Assembly (NCBI RefSeq): GCF_002959965.1
Contig: NZ_PREV01000027.1
Location: 682,001 to 746,000 of the forward strand
From: Microbulbifer pacificus
Lineage (GTDB): Bacteria; Pseudomonadota; Gammaproteobacteria; Pseudomonadales; Cellvibrionaceae
Direction of reading: 5' to 3'
Length of the DNA: 64,000 nucleotides
The translations under genes and the position numbers were made by a program. This document shows positions 1-10,100 of the stretch, one piece after another. Each line of letters starts with the position of its first letter. Position 1 is the stretch's first letter. The notes below the pieces were generated by a model that was not told the origin of the DNA, searched no databases, and saw nothing but the letters and a program-made list of their open reading frames with translations.

Positions 1-1
1 T

Positions 2-142
2 ACCGTAACCGTCGGGTCATTGGCGCTCATGTTGACCTTCGGTGAGATTCTGCGACCATTGGCGCGCCCGTACCGTCGTGCGGTACGCATTAAAAAAATG
101 AAAAACAGACAGGAATGTCAGGGGTTGGGGTTGTGGAGATAA
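2..142 (+). CDS. 3' end of an unidentified gene (partial)
   Basis: Of the three forward frames this is the only one open from the window edge; it ends at TAA 140-142. The visible tail is a hydrophobic stretch (GSLALMLTFGEILRPLA) followed by a very basic end (RPYRRAVRIKKMKNRQ), which is how many inner-membrane proteins finish. The family cannot be named from 46 residues. It would overlap the next gene by 28 bases if that gene starts at 115, but not if it starts at the in-frame ATG at 163. It may be a chance open frame. Confidence 0.35.
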   Translation, partial: TVTVGSLALMLTFGEILRPLARPYRRAVRIKKMKNRQECQGLGLWR

Positions 143-1713
143 GTTCGACCAATTCGGAGTTCATGTTGGTACCCCACGGGTACGGCACCGAGGGGCGCCT
201 GCAGTTGTGGGTGGGGGCCCATGGCGAAGCGTTGCCCGAGCAGCTGTGGGTACGCCGCACACTGCTGGGGGTGGACGACCTTCCGGACGGCGGAACCTGC
301 AGCGTGGATTTCCCGGTGGTGCTGGATCGAGTGGCCCCTTCACTGCGTTACACCGTGCTGCTGCTCCCGGTAATTGCGGGCCGCCGCTATCTCTTTTCCC
401 TGTGGGCGACGACTGATAAAGGCGAACGCGAACTTGCGGACGCCGAGTGCCGTGCGCGCCCGCGCAACCTCGACGATGGCTTCAGCGTCTGGTATGGCTC
501 TTGCTTCTATGGAAATGAAGACAAGGGTGCATTGGGGGCGGCCTTTGATGCGCTGCCGCGGGACTGCCGGCCGGACGTGTCGTTTCTGGGGGGGGACCAG
601 GTGTATCTGGATACCGCTGTGGCCACTTCCGGTTGGGGATTCGCGCCCATTCCCGGTCTCAGCATTATCAAATCCCTGCGCCTGGCGGCACTGAACAGCG
701 CGGAAGGCAAAGCGGAGCTGGAGCGGATTTTTACTGAGGAATATCGCAGTAACTGGAGCAGGGGACTGCACCGTTTGCTCCGCTCCGGTAATCACCATTT
801 TCTCGCTGGTGATCATGAGTTCTGGAACGATTATCCGAACCCGCCGGGATTTTTCTGGGGGCTAAGAATCGCGAGTCTCCGGGAAACCTGGAAAGCGAGC
901 GCGCGTGCGCTGTTTGACGCCTACCAGTTACCCGCCGGAAATGCCTCCGGCGAGTTTGCCATCGGTGATGAACTGGCGTTTTTCTACCTGGATACCTACC
1001 TGCAGCGAAAGGAAGGCTACAACGCGAAGTTTACCGATGACGAGACGCTTCAGCGCGCTTGCGACTGGTTGAGGGGACTCACCTGTCCCGGTGTACTCGT
1101 GTTGCCGATGCCGTTGTTGACTCACTGGCATCTGCGCAAGGGTGGAAGTTTCATCCATCGGTTTAAAAAATCCTTTACCGCATGGCGTGTCAAATTGGGG
1201 TTGGGGGATCATTCTCTGGCGGACAGCAGCCAGTACCAACCGCTGGTTCAGGCGCTGCACGACTGCTCACAGGATGTGGTAATACTGGCGGGCGACGTGC
1301 ACTACAGCCGTCTCGCGAGGATGGAATTGAATGGAAAGCAGGTGGTGGAAGTGGTATCGACACCGCTTTCCTGCCTACCGAGCGCAGGCGACAAGCCGAG
1401 TACCGCGTTGGAGATTTTCCCGGACAGGCCCATAACGGGCATCCGCGCCGCGGTTGAATATTTGCGGGCCGGAAATTTCCGCAGAAAAATCCTTGGGTAT
1501 ATCTCCGACAATAATTTCGCCACGCTGAATTTTTCCCGCGCTGAAAATGGAATCCACGTGCTTGTCCGGTGTTGGAACGTCAATGAGCGGAATGCCGAAG
1601 GCTCGCCAAGCCCCGCCTGGGAGCCGGCCAGGTTCCTGCTGCGCCGGCGTACCGCCGATGCAGTTCCCGTGGCGACACCGGTTCCAGAACCTGTCGCTGA
1701 GCCGCAGGATTGA
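115..1713 (+). CDS. PhoD-like metallophosphatase
   Basis: A 532-residue protein of the PhoD-like (alkaline phosphatase D) metallophosphoesterase superfamily, which hydrolyses phosphate mono- or diesters with a binuclear metal centre. Metal-ligand motifs appear in order: YGSCFYGNED (about residue 126), FLGGDQVYLD (about 156), LAGDHEFWNDYP (about 225) and VVILAGDVHYSRLA (about 388). No signal peptide or Tat motif is visible, so it is probably cytoplasmic, unlike classical secreted PhoD. The C-terminus is Pro/Val-rich (VPVATPVPEPVAEPQ), a likely disordered tail. The start is uncertain: ATG 115 has AGGA directly abutting it, and in-frame ATG 163 has GGAG only three bases away. The stop abuts the start of the transporter gene, so the two are probably co-transcribed. 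Substrate unknown. Confidence 0.8.
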   Translation: MSGVGVVEISSTNSEFMLVPHGYGTEGRLQLWVGAHGEALPEQLWVRRTLLGVDDLPDGGTCSVDFPVVLDRVAPSLRYTVLLLPVIAGRRYLFSLWATTDKGERELADAECRARPRNLDDGFSVWYGSCFYGNEDKGALGAAFDALPRDCRPDVSFLGGDQVYLDTAVATSGWGFAPIPGLSIIKSLRLAALNSAEGKAELERIFTEEYRSNWSRGLHRLLRSGNHHFLAGDHEFWNDYPNPPGFFWGLRIASLRETWKASARALFDAYQLPAGNASGEFAIGDELAFFYLDTYLQRKEGYNAKFTDDETLQRACDWLRGLTCPGVLVLPMPLLTHWHLRKGGSFIHRFKKSFTAWRVKLGLGDHSLADSSQYQPLVQALHDCSQDVVILAGDVHYSRLARMELNGKQVVEVVSTPLSCLPSAGDKPSTALEIFPDRPITGIRAAVEYLRAGNFRRKILGYISDNNFATLNFSRAENGIHVLVRCWNVNERNAEGSPSPAWEPARFLLRRRTADAVPVATPVPEPVAEPQD

Positions 1714-1715
1714 TC

Positions 1716-3086
1716 ATGTCCAGAAACCTGTTTGTATTCCTCGGACCGGTAATGGCGGTGGGCGGTTACGCTCTGCTGGCGACACTCGGTATGCCCTATC
1801 TGCCGGCGGTCACCGCGGCCATTACTCTGCTTACCGTAATATGGTGGATTACCGAGGCATTGCCGATTCCCGCCACCTCCATCGTGCCATTTGTATTGTT
1901 GCCGCTGTTTGGTGTGGGTGACCACAAACTGGTGGCGTCATCCCTCGGCAGCCATGTGATCCTTTTGCTGATGGGGGCGTTCATGCTCTCCAAGGCGCTT
2001 GAAAAAAGCGGTGCGCACGAGCGGCTGGCGCTGTACATGCTGAGGCTGGTGGGTGTCTCCAGTGGGCGGCGGCTGGTGCTGGGATTCATGCTGGCAGCGG
2101 GTCTTCTCAGTATGTGGATTTCCAATACCGCCACCACTCTGATGATGCTGCCTATCGCGTTGGCGATTCTGTCCCGCGCCGACAATCATCGTCTCACCGT
2201 GGCGTTGATCCTGGGTATTGCCTATGCCGCCAGCCTCGGCGGCGTCGGCAGCCCGCTGGGTACGCCACCGAACGTGATTTTTATGGGGATCTACGAAGAG
2301 GTGACCGGGCGCGAGTTCAGTTTCCTCAGCTGGATGAAAATCGGGTTGCCGGTAGTACTGATTACGCTGCCGTTGATGGCCCTGTGGCTGACCCGCAGCG
2401 TACATATGCACAAGTCCCTCGAATCACCAGCCGTGGGTGCGTGGCGCCCGGAAGAGGTGCGCACGCTACTGGTGTTTGCGGTGGCGATTCTGTTCTGGGT
2501 GACCCGCAGCGAGCCTTTTGGTGGCTGGAGCGAGTGGCTCGGCGTGGAGGGGGCCGGTGACAGTACCGTGGCTCTCGGCGCGGTGGTACTGATGTTTCTG
2601 GTTTCCGATGGCAAGGGCGGCCGCCTGCTGGACTGGCCAACCGCAGAGAGTATTCCCTGGGGTATGCTGTTGTTGTTCGCCGGCGGTATCGCCATTGCCA
2701 AAGGGTTCGAAGTCTCCGGTCTCAGCGAGCTGATGGGGCAGGGGCTCACCTTCCTCACTGCCATGCCCCTGTGGTTGATGCTGATCCTGCTGTGCTTCTC
2801 GGTCACCTTCCTTACCGAGATCACCAGTAACACCGCGACCGCGACATTGCTGATGCCGATTTTGGCGGTAGTGGCGACCAGTGCCGGTTTTGATCCCATG
2901 GTGTTGATGATTCCTGCCGCCATGTGCGCGAGCTGTGCCTTTATGCTGCCGGTTGCCACCGCGCCCAATGCCATTGTCTACGGCACTGGCAAGATACGTA
3001 TTCAGGAAATGGTGCGCGAGGGGGCGGTGCTGAGTGTACTCGCCTCGCTGGTGATTGCCGGGGTGTGCCGGGTCATGCTGGTGTAG
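1716..3086 (+). CDS. SLC13/DASS family sodium-coupled carboxylate transporter
   Basis: Inner-membrane symporter of the divalent anion:Na+ symporter (SLC13) family, of about 456 residues, the family's normal size. It shows the two inverted-repeat signature motifs that bind Na+ and substrate carboxylate: WISNTATTLMMLPIAL (about residue 134) and ITSNTATATLLMPILAV (about 370), plus GGVGSPLGTPPNVIF and ATAPNAIVYGTG. At least ten hydrophobic segments alternate with short loops. The start is taken as ATG 1716 with AGGA eight bases upstream; a TTG at 1710 would add two residues. It lies two bases after the phosphatase stop, suggesting one transcript. Family members carry succinate, citrate or sulfate; which one cannot be told here. 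Confidence 0.9.
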   Translation: MSRNLFVFLGPVMAVGGYALLATLGMPYLPAVTAAITLLTVIWWITEALPIPATSIVPFVLLPLFGVGDHKLVASSLGSHVILLLMGAFMLSKALEKSGAHERLALYMLRLVGVSSGRRLVLGFMLAAGLLSMWISNTATTLMMLPIALAILSRADNHRLTVALILGIAYAASLGGVGSPLGTPPNVIFMGIYEEVTGREFSFLSWMKIGLPVVLITLPLMALWLTRSVHMHKSLESPAVGAWRPEEVRTLLVFAVAILFWVTRSEPFGGWSEWLGVEGAGDSTVALGAVVLMFLVSDGKGGRLLDWPTAESIPWGMLLLFAGGIAIAKGFEVSGLSELMGQGLTFLTAMPLWLMLILLCFSVTFLTEITSNTATATLLMPILAVVATSAGFDPMVLMIPAAMCASCAFMLPVATAPNAIVYGTGKIRIQEMVREGAVLSVLASLVIAGVCRVMLV

Positions 3087-3269
3087 ATGAATGTTTTGGG
3101 CCTGTTTTTATTTCGGGTTTTTATACCGTTATTTTTATTGTTATCCGTGAATTATCTGGCATTTCTTCGCTTTTCGGCATTTCCTTGATCTGCCCGCAGT
3201 AATTGGGTTTCCTATCGGGTTTGCAAAAACCATTCAATGCGCTGGGAACAACCGGGAGGAACCCGAATA

Positions 3270-5444
3270 ATGAAAAAACTATCCGTACTGGCCGTGGCGG
3301 GGGTGTTGGCCGCGTGCTCGGGTGAATCCCCGGAGACCAACAAATCCATGAGTGAGACCGCAATGGCTGCGCCCGCCGCACCGATGGCCGCGCTGACCTA
3401 TCCCGCGACCCGCAAGGGCGAGGTCGTCGACACCTATTTTGGTACCGAAATCGCCGACCCTTACCGCTGGCTCGAAGACGATCGCAGCGAGGAAACCGAG
3501 GCCTGGGTAAAAACCCAGAACAAGGTCACCTTCGACTACCTGGAACAGATTCCCTACCGCGACGCGCTGAAGCAGCGCCTCGAGGCCTTGTGGAACTACG
3601 AGAAAGTGGGATCGCCGTTCAAGGAGGGGGATTACACCTACTTCTACCGCAATGACGGTCTGCAGAACCAGTACGTGGTGTGGCGCAAGAAGGGTGACGG
3701 CGAAGCGGAAATCTTCCTCGACCCCAATACCTTCAGTGACGACGGCACCACTTCTCTCGCCACCCTGAAATTTTCCAGGGACGGCTCCATCGCCGCGTAT
3801 TCCGTGTCCGAAGGTGGCAGCGACTGGCGCATGATTTACATCATCAATGCCGAGACCAAAGAAGTCCTCGAAGCGCCGCTGGTGGATGTGAAATTCTCCG
3901 GTATTTCCTGGAGAGGCAACGAAGGCTTCTACTACTCCAGCTACGACAAACCGCAAGGCAGCGAGCTCTCCGCCAAGACCGACCAGCACAAGCTCTACTA
4001 CCACAAGCTGGGCCAGGCGCAGTCGCAAGACACCCTGGTATTCGGCGGCACCGAAGAGCAGAAACGCCGCTACGTTTCCGGCACCGTGACCGAGGATGAT
4101 CGCTATCTGGTGATTTCCGGGGCTACCTCTACTTCCGGCAACGACCTGTTCATTGTTGACCTCTCCAAGCCCGACGCGCCGTTGGTGCCGGTACTGACCG
4201 ATTTTGATTCAGACACCTACGTGATCGACAACCAGGGCAGCAAGCTGTTCCTGGTCACCGACCGCGATGCGCCCAACAAGAAAGTCGTCACCGTGGACGC
4301 GGCCAATCCGGTACCGGAAAACTGGCAGGACTTTATCCCTGAAACCGAACACGTACTGACGGCCTCCACCGGTGGTGGTTACTTCTTTGCCGAGTACATG
4401 GTGGATGCGCTGTCCAAGGTCTACCAGTACGACTACAACGGCAAGCAGGTGCGGGAAATTGCCCTGCCGGGCCTGGGTAGCGTGAGTGCCCCCGATGGCA
4501 AACGTGAAGACAAAACCCTGTACTACACCTTCACCAACTACAAAACGCCGTCGACCATTTTTGCGTTCGATGTGGAAGCGGGTAAATCCAGCGTTTACCG
4601 CGAGTCCGGTGCCAAGTTTGATCCGGCCGGTTACGAGTCCAAACAGGTGTTCTACACCTCAAAAGACGGCACCAAGGTGCCGATGCTGATCACCTACAAA
4701 AAAGGTCTCAAGCTCAACGGCAAGAACCCGACCATCCTGTACGGCTACGGCGGTTTCAACATCAGCCTGACGCCGTCATTCAGCATTCCCAACGCGGTGT
4801 GGCTGGAACTGGGCGGTGTTTACGCAGTGCCGAACCTGCGCGGCGGCGGTGAGTACGGCAAGCGCTGGCACGATGCGGGCACCAAGCTGCAGAAGCAGAA
4901 TGTGTTCGACGACTTTATCGCCGCTGGCGAATATCTGGTGGAGCAGGGCTATACCTCCCGCGATTACCTGGCTATTCGCGGCGGCTCCAACGGTGGTCTG
5001 TTGGTGGGCGCGGTCATGACCCAGCGCCCGGACCTGGTGAAAGTCGCACTGCCCGCGGTGGGCGTGATGGACATGCTGCGCTACCACACCTTCACCGCCG
5101 GTGCCGGCTGGGCCTACGATTACGGCACCGCCGAGCAGAGCCGGGAAATGTTTGAGTACCTGAAGGGCTATTCGCCGGTGCATAACGTGAAGGCGGGCGT
5201 GAATTATCCGGCGACGCTGGTCACCACCGCCGATCACGACGATCGCGTGGTGCCGGCGCACTCCTTCAAGTTTGCTGCCGAGCTGCAGGCCAAGCAGGCG
5301 GGTGCGGCGCCGACACTGATCCGCATCGAAACCAACGCGGGCCACGGTGCCGGCACCCCGGTGTCCAAGTCCATCGAGCAGTACGCGGATATTTTCGGTT
5401 TTACCCTGTACAACATGGGCATTAGCGAGCTGCCTCAGGGTTGA
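3270..5444 (+). CDS. prolyl oligopeptidase (S9A) lipoprotein
   Basis: Serine peptidase of family S9A that cleaves short peptides after proline. Chosen start ATG 3270 follows a GGAGG (in 3250-3265) and gives a lipoprotein signal ending LAAC (Cys16), so the enzyme should be anchored in the envelope. Domains: N-terminal S9 segment ([27 protein letters not shown]), a seven-bladed propeller (about residues 120-440) and a C-terminal alpha/beta hydrolase. The triad is visible: Ser in RGGSNGGLL (about 572), Asp in ADHDDRVVP (about 657), His in NAGHGAG (about 692). About 724 residues, normal for the family. Monocistronic: a terminator follows at 5481. Role is probably peptide scavenging in the periplasm. 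Confidence 0.93.
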   Translation: MKKLSVLAVAGVLAACSGESPETNKSMSETAMAAPAAPMAALTYPATRKGEVVDTYFGTEIADPYRWLEDDRSEETEAWVKTQNKVTFDYLEQIPYRDALKQRLEALWNYEKVGSPFKEGDYTYFYRNDGLQNQYVVWRKKGDGEAEIFLDPNTFSDDGTTSLATLKFSRDGSIAAYSVSEGGSDWRMIYIINAETKEVLEAPLVDVKFSGISWRGNEGFYYSSYDKPQGSELSAKTDQHKLYYHKLGQAQSQDTLVFGGTEEQKRRYVSGTVTEDDRYLVISGATSTSGNDLFIVDLSKPDAPLVPVLTDFDSDTYVIDNQGSKLFLVTDRDAPNKKVVTVDAANPVPENWQDFIPETEHVLTASTGGGYFFAEYMVDALSKVYQYDYNGKQVREIALPGLGSVSAPDGKREDKTLYYTFTNYKTPSTIFAFDVEAGKSSVYRESGAKFDPAGYESKQVFYTSKDGTKVPMLITYKKGLKLNGKNPTILYGYGGFNISLTPSFSIPNAVWLELGGVYAVPNLRGGGEYGKRWHDAGTKLQKQNVFDDFIAAGEYLVEQGYTSRDYLAIRGGSNGGLLVGAVMTQRPDLVKVALPAVGVMDMLRYHTFTAGAGWAYDYGTAEQSREMFEYLKGYSPVHNVKAGVNYPATLVTTADHDDRVVPAHSFKFAAELQAKQAGAAPTLIRIETNAGHGAGTPVSKSIEQYADIFGFTLYNMGISELPQG

Positions 5445-5480
5445 TTCGATCCCACGTTGACGTTTCGCGTGATTCGACGC

Positions 5481-5504
5481 AAAACCCGGCAATCGCCGGG
5501 TTTT
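5481..5504 (+). terminator. rho-independent terminator after prolyl oligopeptidase
   Basis: AAAACCCGGC-AATC-GCCGGGTTTT: a 10-bp stem with a 4-base loop ending in a T run, 36 bases after the peptidase stop. Confidence 0.85.
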
Positions 5505-5597
5505 GTCATTTTTGCGGCATCAATAGCCGGTACAATGACGCCGGAGTAGGCTATCTGCCCGTTCCCATTCGAATTATCATGCGGAGCCGTTGTTAAG

Positions 5598-6533
5598 ATG
5601 CACAGGACTGCCACTGCGCCGCGCGCAGAACACATACCCATGCCGTTACAGTTTGATCTCAGTTCCCGCCCGGCGATATTGCCGCTGTACTTTCGCGCGC
5701 TGACTGCCCGCAAGCCCGGCAGTTTCAGTGGGGAGGACGAGCAGGTCCTCGCCAGTGTCAATCTCCACAATCAGGTCATCGACCGCGCGCTGTTGCAGGC
5801 GTACCGCGAAGTCTGTGGCTTTGCACCCGGTCCGCATCTGCCGGCCACCTATCCCTTCGTACTCGCGATGCCACTGCAGCTGAAGCTGCTGGTGAGCGAG
5901 GCGTTTCCGTTTCCGGTACTGGGGGTGGTGCACGTGCGCAACCGCATAACCCAGCATCGCCCTCTGCGGGAGATGGAGCGGATGGATATCCGCTGCGACC
6001 TGCGCGCGCCAACGGCGGTAAAGCGGGGTTATGAGTTCGAGCTGGTGACCAGTGTGCGTGTGGCTGAAGAGCTGGTGTGGGAGTGTGCGAGCACACTGCT
6101 GAGCCGGGCCCAGCACCAACAACGGCCAAAGCCCCGCGCGGCTGCCGGGCAAACCGGTGTCGCCGTGGATCTGTGTGAAACCGCGGGGGTTCGCTGGCCG
6201 GTGCCGGCGGACATCGGGCGGCGCTACGCACGTATCTCGGGAGACCGCAATCCCATCCACCTGTGCGCTCCCACCGCCAAGCTGTTCGGTTTTCCCCGCG
6301 CCATTGCCCACGGCATGTGGACCAAGGCGCGATGCCTGGCGGCGCTGGAGGGCGAGACCTTTGGCGGTGCGCTACCGGAGAGCTTTACGCTGGACGTCGC
6401 ATTTATCAAACCGGTATTCCTGCCCGCGGAGGTGAGCTTTCAGTCTGCGCAAGGTGACGATGCGACCGTTTTTACGGTGACCAGTGGTGGCGGCAAACGG
6501 ACGCACCTGAGCGGGAGTCTGTCCCGCCGCTGA
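5598..6533 (+). CDS. MaoC-like hot-dog fold dehydratase/hydratase
   Basis: A 311-residue protein with a C-terminal MaoC-type hot-dog domain (about residues 190-305). The hydratase signature ARISGDRNPIH (Asp about 216, His about 221) is intact and is followed by the typical FPRAIAHGMWTKAR helix. Such enzymes hydrate enoyl-CoA or enoyl-ACP thioesters in fatty acid or polyhydroxyalkanoate metabolism. The N-terminal half looks like a second, degenerate hot-dog (double hot-dog arrangement). ATG 5598 has a weakly placed GGAG; ATG 5640 is an alternative without an RBS. Its last codons (GSLSRR-stop) are duplicated at 16166-16186 on the far side of the Rhs island, which marks this gene as the left chromosomal border of the insertion. 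The exact substrate is unknown. Confidence 0.85.
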   Translation: MHRTATAPRAEHIPMPLQFDLSSRPAILPLYFRALTARKPGSFSGEDEQVLASVNLHNQVIDRALLQAYREVCGFAPGPHLPATYPFVLAMPLQLKLLVSEAFPFPVLGVVHVRNRITQHRPLREMERMDIRCDLRAPTAVKRGYEFELVTSVRVAEELVWECASTLLSRAQHQQRPKPRAAAGQTGVAVDLCETAGVRWPVPADIGRRYARISGDRNPIHLCAPTAKLFGFPRAIAHGMWTKARCLAALEGETFGGALPESFTLDVAFIKPVFLPAEVSFQSAQGDDATVFTVTSGGGKRTHLSGSLSRR

Positions 6534-6675
6534 GTAAGCGCGATGTGTCGAGACGGTCCGTAGGGCACCGTCCTTGACGCTGATTACCTAAAGTTAACCC
6601 TTTTTAACGCGGCGTTTTTGCGGGTTTGCGGCATTCTGTTGCCATCCAATAAACACATTGGCCTTGCCGTGAGTC
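6513..6675 (+). repeat. long direct repeat, left copy (partner 16166-16329)
   Basis: Starts in the last seven codons of the MaoC-like gene and runs to the GTG of a remnant outer-membrane-factor gene. The segment 6582-6675 aligns without gaps to 16236-16329 (94 bases, about six mismatches); the flanking GSLSRR-stop codons also match, while the roughly 50 bases between them, which hold a hairpin in both copies (here GACGGT-9-ACCGTC, 6552-6572), have diverged. The two copies bracket the whole Rhs island. Confidence 0.9.
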
Positions 6676-6740
6676 CAGTATTGATTTCATTCCTACCGCC
6701 ATTGACCGCCGCCGTCCTCTACGACATTACCGCCCATTAA
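6669..6740 (+). pseudogene. remnant of the outer membrane efflux gene start
   Basis: After the left direct repeat, GTG 6669 opens 23 codons ending at TAA 6738. The sequence is recognisably but poorly similar to the first codons of the intact efflux gene at 16323: both contain blocks such as CCATTG, TCCTCT and ATT-CCGCC in the same order. This is best read as a decayed copy of that gene's 5' end left of the insertion. Similarity was judged by eye only. Confidence 0.55.
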
Positions 6741-7133
6741 GCGCAGGTTGCAGGTACGAAGATCCCTAATGATCACCTGCTCGCATCCTTTGAAGTCCCA
6801 CGTTGAAATTTGGTCAAATTGATCAAGAAAAGGTCTTGAGGAGTGGGCAATGGGGGTGATTCCTTTCGAACATGATCAACAGCTGTTTATTTTTCAGCTA
6901 ATGGCTGTTTGAAGTGCTAAGCCTGAAAAACTTTATAAGACCTGAGGAGATTGATTTACTTGGCCGAGAATCCGAGAAAATATTTTTCAAGGGATTAGGA
7001 ATCTTGGCTGCATACAAAATTTCAAATTGAACTTGCTGTACTTCATTTCCCTATGGGTGGTGCTAGCATCGCGACCAAATAAAACTGGGGAAGTAGCCTG
7101 CTAGTCTCGGCCGGTATCCATTGGGTTAAGTAA
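6741..7133. other. AT-rich leader of the rhs gene, no gene seen
   Basis: 393 bases without a convincing ORF. Base composition shifts from GC-rich to AT-rich here, at the entry into the island. It presumably carries the rhs promoter; TTGAAC (about 7027) and a downstream TATG-containing stretch could form a weak one, but no clear -35/-10 pair or operator stands out. Confidence 0.5.
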
Positions 7134-10100
7134 GTGAAAAAAATACTAAGAAAATTTTCGGCATTCCTATTGTTGTGTTCTTCTGGCTCGGCACTGGCCG
7201 TCGGATTATCGGGACCAACAACTCACACCACCGGTCAGTTCCGGATAAATCTGGAGGGGAATAGCGGATACACATCTAGACTCTATTTGACACTGGATGG
7301 GTCGACGGTGGTAGGTAACTGGAACACATTGGGAAAAAATCACCAAGATGTATCTCTTGGTGAGTCCGGAAGCTATGTTTTTAAGCTGACTGTTGCGACA
7401 ACGTGCCTGCAGTTCTACAAGGGAACTTGCATGGAGCCGGCCGGAGAACAGTCGGCATTACATTATGTGGATGTAGCTCTTAAACCTAATACGCCCACTA
7501 GTGCCAGTTTTTCCGAGATAACAAGTGGATCCACAGACCGAAATGGTCAGTTTAAATTCAACTGGGGAGCATCGCCCACTCCACCAAAAATTACCGGCTA
7601 CCAGGTTGAGGAGCAGGCAAACAGTGGGCCCAGTTGGGGAGAAATTTATAGACAATCCAACACTTCCACACGATCCATTCAAGTCCCATCATCAGGGCAG
7701 CTGGATGATGGTACCTATAGATATCGTGTTCGCGCTTTCACCACAGTAGGAAGTACGACCAATTGGGGCGATTACATATACTCAAGCACTATAACAGTTA
7801 ACCGCAAGCCTGATCAGCTCGGTACATTTACCCAACCGGGAGCAGGGACGCAAACGACCACCTTTCAGGTCGCATGGAGCTCCATTTCTGGTCAATTTGA
7901 TCCTATTTCTAAGTATGAGCTCCAATGCAAGATCCCGGGGCAATCTGCGTGGGGAGATGCAAGCTGTACTAAATCGGATAACAGCATAACAGACAATGGG
8001 ACAAGCAACCTTAAAGTAATCACTCTACCTGCTGGTGCTGAGGGTACTTATAGTTTCCGAGCGCGCGCTTGCAATGCAAAAGGATGCGGTGGGTGGTCTC
8101 CGACTAAAACAGTTCCAGTTGATATACCACTTCCATTACCGGGTAATGCTTCGTTTGAAGCATTACCGGAAGACAGTGATTATGGCGATTACGATATTCG
8201 CTGGAAATTACCGTCGGGAACCGTGACATCCTATGAGTTACAGCGACAATGCAAATCGGGAACTGCGACTTGTGGAACTAATGGGTGGCAGGACATCGAA
8301 CCTACCGGAGGTCCACTAAGTCGTATTTTTGAAGCACGGGGGGATGTAGCGGATAAGTACCAGTATCGGGTGAAGGGTTGTAACGTTGATGCTTGTGCAA
8401 CCTCATGGGCTACAACTCCCTGGATTGACGTTCATAATCTGGATGGCGTTTCGCCCGCCGTTTCGTTGGCTCCGGGCACAAGTCCGGGAAGCATAGAGTA
8501 CGATGCTGGCGTAACCTATCAGGGAGATGCGGTTGTTTCCGTGCCGATACAAGCTGCTCCTGGTGTTAATGGGCTGATGCCAAGTGTTGGTATCCACTAT
8601 TCTGGTGCACGCTATAGACAACGCAATAACGAGGTGTTGCCCGAGGATATCTTGGGGTATGGATGGCAGATTTCCGGGATGAGCGCTATTCGCCGCTGTG
8701 TGAAAAATCGCCCGGAGACAGATTCTATCGAACTCGATTCGACGGACTCCATCTGTTTGGATGGTGAGCCTTTAGTACTTGTTTCCGGAACACACTGGCA
8801 GTCAGGAGCACGGTACAGGACTTTGCGTGATAGTTTTCGGTTGATTGAGTTGAAGGTTCTCAATGGAAAAACCTGGTTCCAGGTTTCTGAGCCAAACGGT
8901 GAAATCAAGGAGTACGGAAAGACTCCTGATAGCCGCTTGAAAGCTGGTAATTCAGTACATTTTGGCTGGACCTTAAACAAGGTCTTGGACTCATTCGGTA
9001 ATGAAGTTAACTATCTCTACCATCGTGACACCGTTGAAGGGATTAACTATCCACTGGAAATTACTTACGGCCAGAATGGTGACGCGAAAATTGAGTTTTT
9101 CTATGGTACCAGGAATGATGCTCCCCCTCAGCCGTTGAATCACGGAGAAATTGAACAGGAGCAACTGGTTTTACTGCACCATATCAAAGTAAGTCTCGAT
9201 GAAAAATTGGTGCGTGAATATCGATTAATTACCGAACCGGATACGGAACAGTACCGTCGCTTGAAATATGTCCAGCTTTGTGGCTACGATGAGCTTGGGC
9301 AAACCTCTGAGTGTTTCGAGCCTTTGTCAATTAGCTGGTTAGATCCGGATGGCGAAAACCCGATTGATTTCAAAACGGGTGTTGGTGAAGTTACGGATGG
9401 GCTGGGTAAGACGACTCAATTCCATCACGCGATGATGCGTGAAGGATCCGTTGACGGGCTATTTGGTGAAAGACCGTTTGGTGAAGGTGTAATACCGGCA
9501 GGTACCAAGCTGCTGGCACCGGTAAATGGTGATTATCGATGTGTTGTCACCGAGGTACGTCGGTCGAACGGATTCGCCAATGGTTGGCATGTCACGCGAT
9601 ATAGCTACCAGGGAACAGGTCTAGTCAGTAATAATCACTGGGGTTTTCTTGGATATTATGCGCAAAAGATCGCCGATGATGAGACCGGCATCGTAACATA
9701 TAAGCAGTTTCGTTCAGACTTCCCATATATGGGCAAGGTAGCTCGTATCGAGCAGTATGAGGGAAATTTTGACGACAGCCTCCAAATCCTGACGTCTCAG
9801 CAGTTCCATCATCAATCGCTAACACTTGATGTAGAAGCCGGTGTCACTTTGTATCCGTTTGTCAAGCAGAAGCTGCAAACCCAGATTGAAGGTAACGAGG
9901 TTATTGGGTACATCGCCGAAGAGACCAGTCTAACCAAAGAAGCGAAAGCCGGCTATGGCGAATTTGTTGACGGCGAAGTGCATAGAAAAATCTATTCGAA
10001 AAATGCACAATTTAATGCCGATCAAGGTGCCTGGGGTGATGTTCAGCTCGCAACGCTTTCAGGGGTAGAGCGGACAACGGAGAGTGTATTCACATTAAAT